DNA from: an uncultured Parabacteroides sp.
Lineage (GTDB): Bacteria; Bacteroidota; Bacteroidia; Bacteroidales; Tannerellaceae
DNA: 5,896 bases
Direction of reading: 5' to 3'
Assembly (NCBI GenBank): GCA_900552415.1
Contig: USAD01000179.1
Coordinates: forward strand, 1-5,896
In this document: positions 4,783 through 5,896 of the stretch, piece after piece
Layout: each line of letters begins with the position of its first letter
How positions within the stretch are numbered: the first letter of the stretch is position 1
Made by a program: the position numbers and the translations under genes
The notes under the pieces: model-generated
The model's database searches: none
The model's input: the letters and a program-made list of their open reading frames with translations, nothing else
What the model was told of the DNA's origin: nothing

Positions 4783-5896
4783 CTACCTTTGTCCTGTCGC
4801 TTTCAGATAACCGGCCTTCGCGATATGATAATCTATCCGGGCCGTGATCCATTCCGACCAAGCTTTTTGCCAGGAAAACTGGGCATCCATATAATTTACC
4901 AGCGTCTCCATACCTGTCTCATAACTTTTTTTACTTTCCCGAAGACTCTCTGTCGCTTCATTGAAAGCGGATTCCGTGAGTTCAACCTCCAACTCTGATT
5001 CATCCAATATGTTCATCGCTTGAGAAATTTCCAACTCCATCTTTTCAGCCAACTCATCCCTTTGTATCTCCGCTATCTGCCGCTCTATTTTAGCCGACTT
5101 GATCTTGCGGGCACCCTCGCCCCAATGAAACAACGGTATTTTGACAGAAAGCATAACCGCAAATAAATCATCAGAGATCAATTTATTGTCATTCAACTTC
5201 ACGCCATTCATATAATTATATCCAGCCACCAATCCTACACGGGGAAGATATTCGCTTCTGACAGCTTTTACCTCCTGCCCCTTTAAATTGATATTCTCTG
5301 AAAGGATCTTATATTCAAGCCTGTTCTCCAAAGAATAAGCAATCTTATCGAAAGACGGGGAAACATCAGACAAATCATTCGCGACATCTATCTCTTTATC
5401 CAAAGGCCAACCCATTTGGTGACAAAGGCTCATTTTCGCCAGACGAACCGCATTTTCCGTACGTTTTCGTGTCAGCTTAGTCTCATTGACTTTAACCTTC
5501 ACCTTCAGTAATTCATTTTGGGAAACCATACCCGTACGATGGAGATTCTCCACCGTACGATACAACTCATCCACCGTTTCCACATACTGTTCCGCCACCT
5601 TTAATAGTTCTTTCGCCTTCACCACATTCCAATAGGCTTTTTCTGCCTCGAAACGAATGTCCGAGTCCGTTTTATCCTTATTCAAGTTGGCGATCGTCAG
5701 TCCCATTTTGGCCATCTTTCTTGCCGCGACCAGCTTACCTCCTAAAAATAACGGTTGTTCCAGCTGAACACCACACACATAGGTATTATTTAAATTTAGT
5801 TCTGCCGCTAAAGAAGGCATCAGTTCCATTCCAAAATCCTTATTAGCATATAAATAACCACCAACCGCCGAAAATTTAGGCAGGAAATTACTATTC
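4783..5896 (-). CDS. TolC-family outer membrane efflux protein, 5' end cut by the window edge
   Basis: The C-terminal 370 residues are visible. The frame stays open to the right edge, and the codons upstream of the first internal ATG (5829) read NSNFLPKFSAVGGYLY, a typical TolC-family strand region. That ATG is therefore not the start, and the signal peptide lies outside the window. The family (PF02321) forms trimeric outer-membrane channels with long periplasmic coiled coils that work with RND or ABC pumps and an adaptor. Two OEP repeats are visible. The first begins near QLEQPLFLGGKL (visible residues about 44-55) and is followed by long charged helices. The second begins near SVKIPLFHWGEGARK, again followed by a helix rich in Glu and Lys. 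The protein ends in GYLKATGQR, usual for Bacteroidetes members. The partner pump and adaptor genes are expected upstream, beyond the right edge, but are not seen. The substrate is unknown. Confidence 0.92.
   Translation of the reverse strand, partial: NSNFLPKFSAVGGYLYANKDFGMELMPSLAAELNLNNTYVCGVQLEQPLFLGGKLVAARKMAKMGLTIANLNKDKTDSDIRFEAEKAYWNVVKAKELLKVAEQYVETVDELYRTVENLHRTGMVSQNELLKVKVKVNETKLTRKRTENAVRLAKMSLCHQMGWPLDKEIDVANDLSDVSPSFDKIAYSLENRLEYKILSENINLKGQEVKAVRSEYLPRVGLVAGYNYMNGVKLNDNKLISDDLFAVMLSVKIPLFHWGEGARKIKSAKIERQIAEIQRDELAEKMELEISQAMNILDESELEVELTESAFNEATESLRESKKSYETGMETLVNYMDAQFSWQKAWSEWITARIDYHIAKAGYLKATGQR

Overview
The window suggests a Bacteroidales gut-type bacterium, with Parabacteroides or Bacteroides most likely. 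The grounds are the short Bacteroidetes forms of PabB and PabC, a lipoprotein carboxylesterase, TAnnTTTG -7 promoter boxes and start sites that mostly lack a Shine-Dalgarno sequence. The genus is an inference and was not tested by any search.

Layout, left to right. Positions 1-623 (minus) hold most of a CPBP-family membrane protease gene that runs off the left edge. Positions 624-846 contain no protein gene. They hold a dense set of interlocking inverted repeats ending in a T-tract on the minus strand (about 652-804), which I read as a structured RNA or an attenuating leader in front of the protease gene. Next to it, at 811-845, is a clear intrinsic terminator for the gene to its right. Positions 894-2282 (minus) encode a lipid-anchored type-B carboxylesterase. 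After a 160-bp AT-rich gap comes a folate block: pabC (2443-3039, minus) and pabB (3036-4013, minus) overlap at an ATGA, and pabA (4101-4680, plus) diverges from them across an 87-bp spacer with a -7 box for each direction. A 44-bp near-perfect palindrome (4722-4765) separates pabA from a convergent TolC-family outer-membrane efflux gene (4783-5896, minus), whose 5' end lies beyond the right edge.

How the genes work together. PabA (glutaminase) and PabB (synthase) would convert chorismate and glutamine to 4-amino-4-deoxychorismate, and PabC would release p-aminobenzoate for folate. As written here, however, pabA is broken. The reading frame stops at 4451 just after a short TA repeat, and the rest of the protein, with its catalytic His and Glu, continues in another frame to 4680. 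Restoring a single TA unit would repair it.

The two observations most worth a second look are this pabA frameshift and the structured RNA region at 652-804. The remaining genes look like ordinary chromosomal genes. I saw no transposase, integrase, tRNA, rRNA or CRISPR array, and no evidence for a wholly new multi-gene system.
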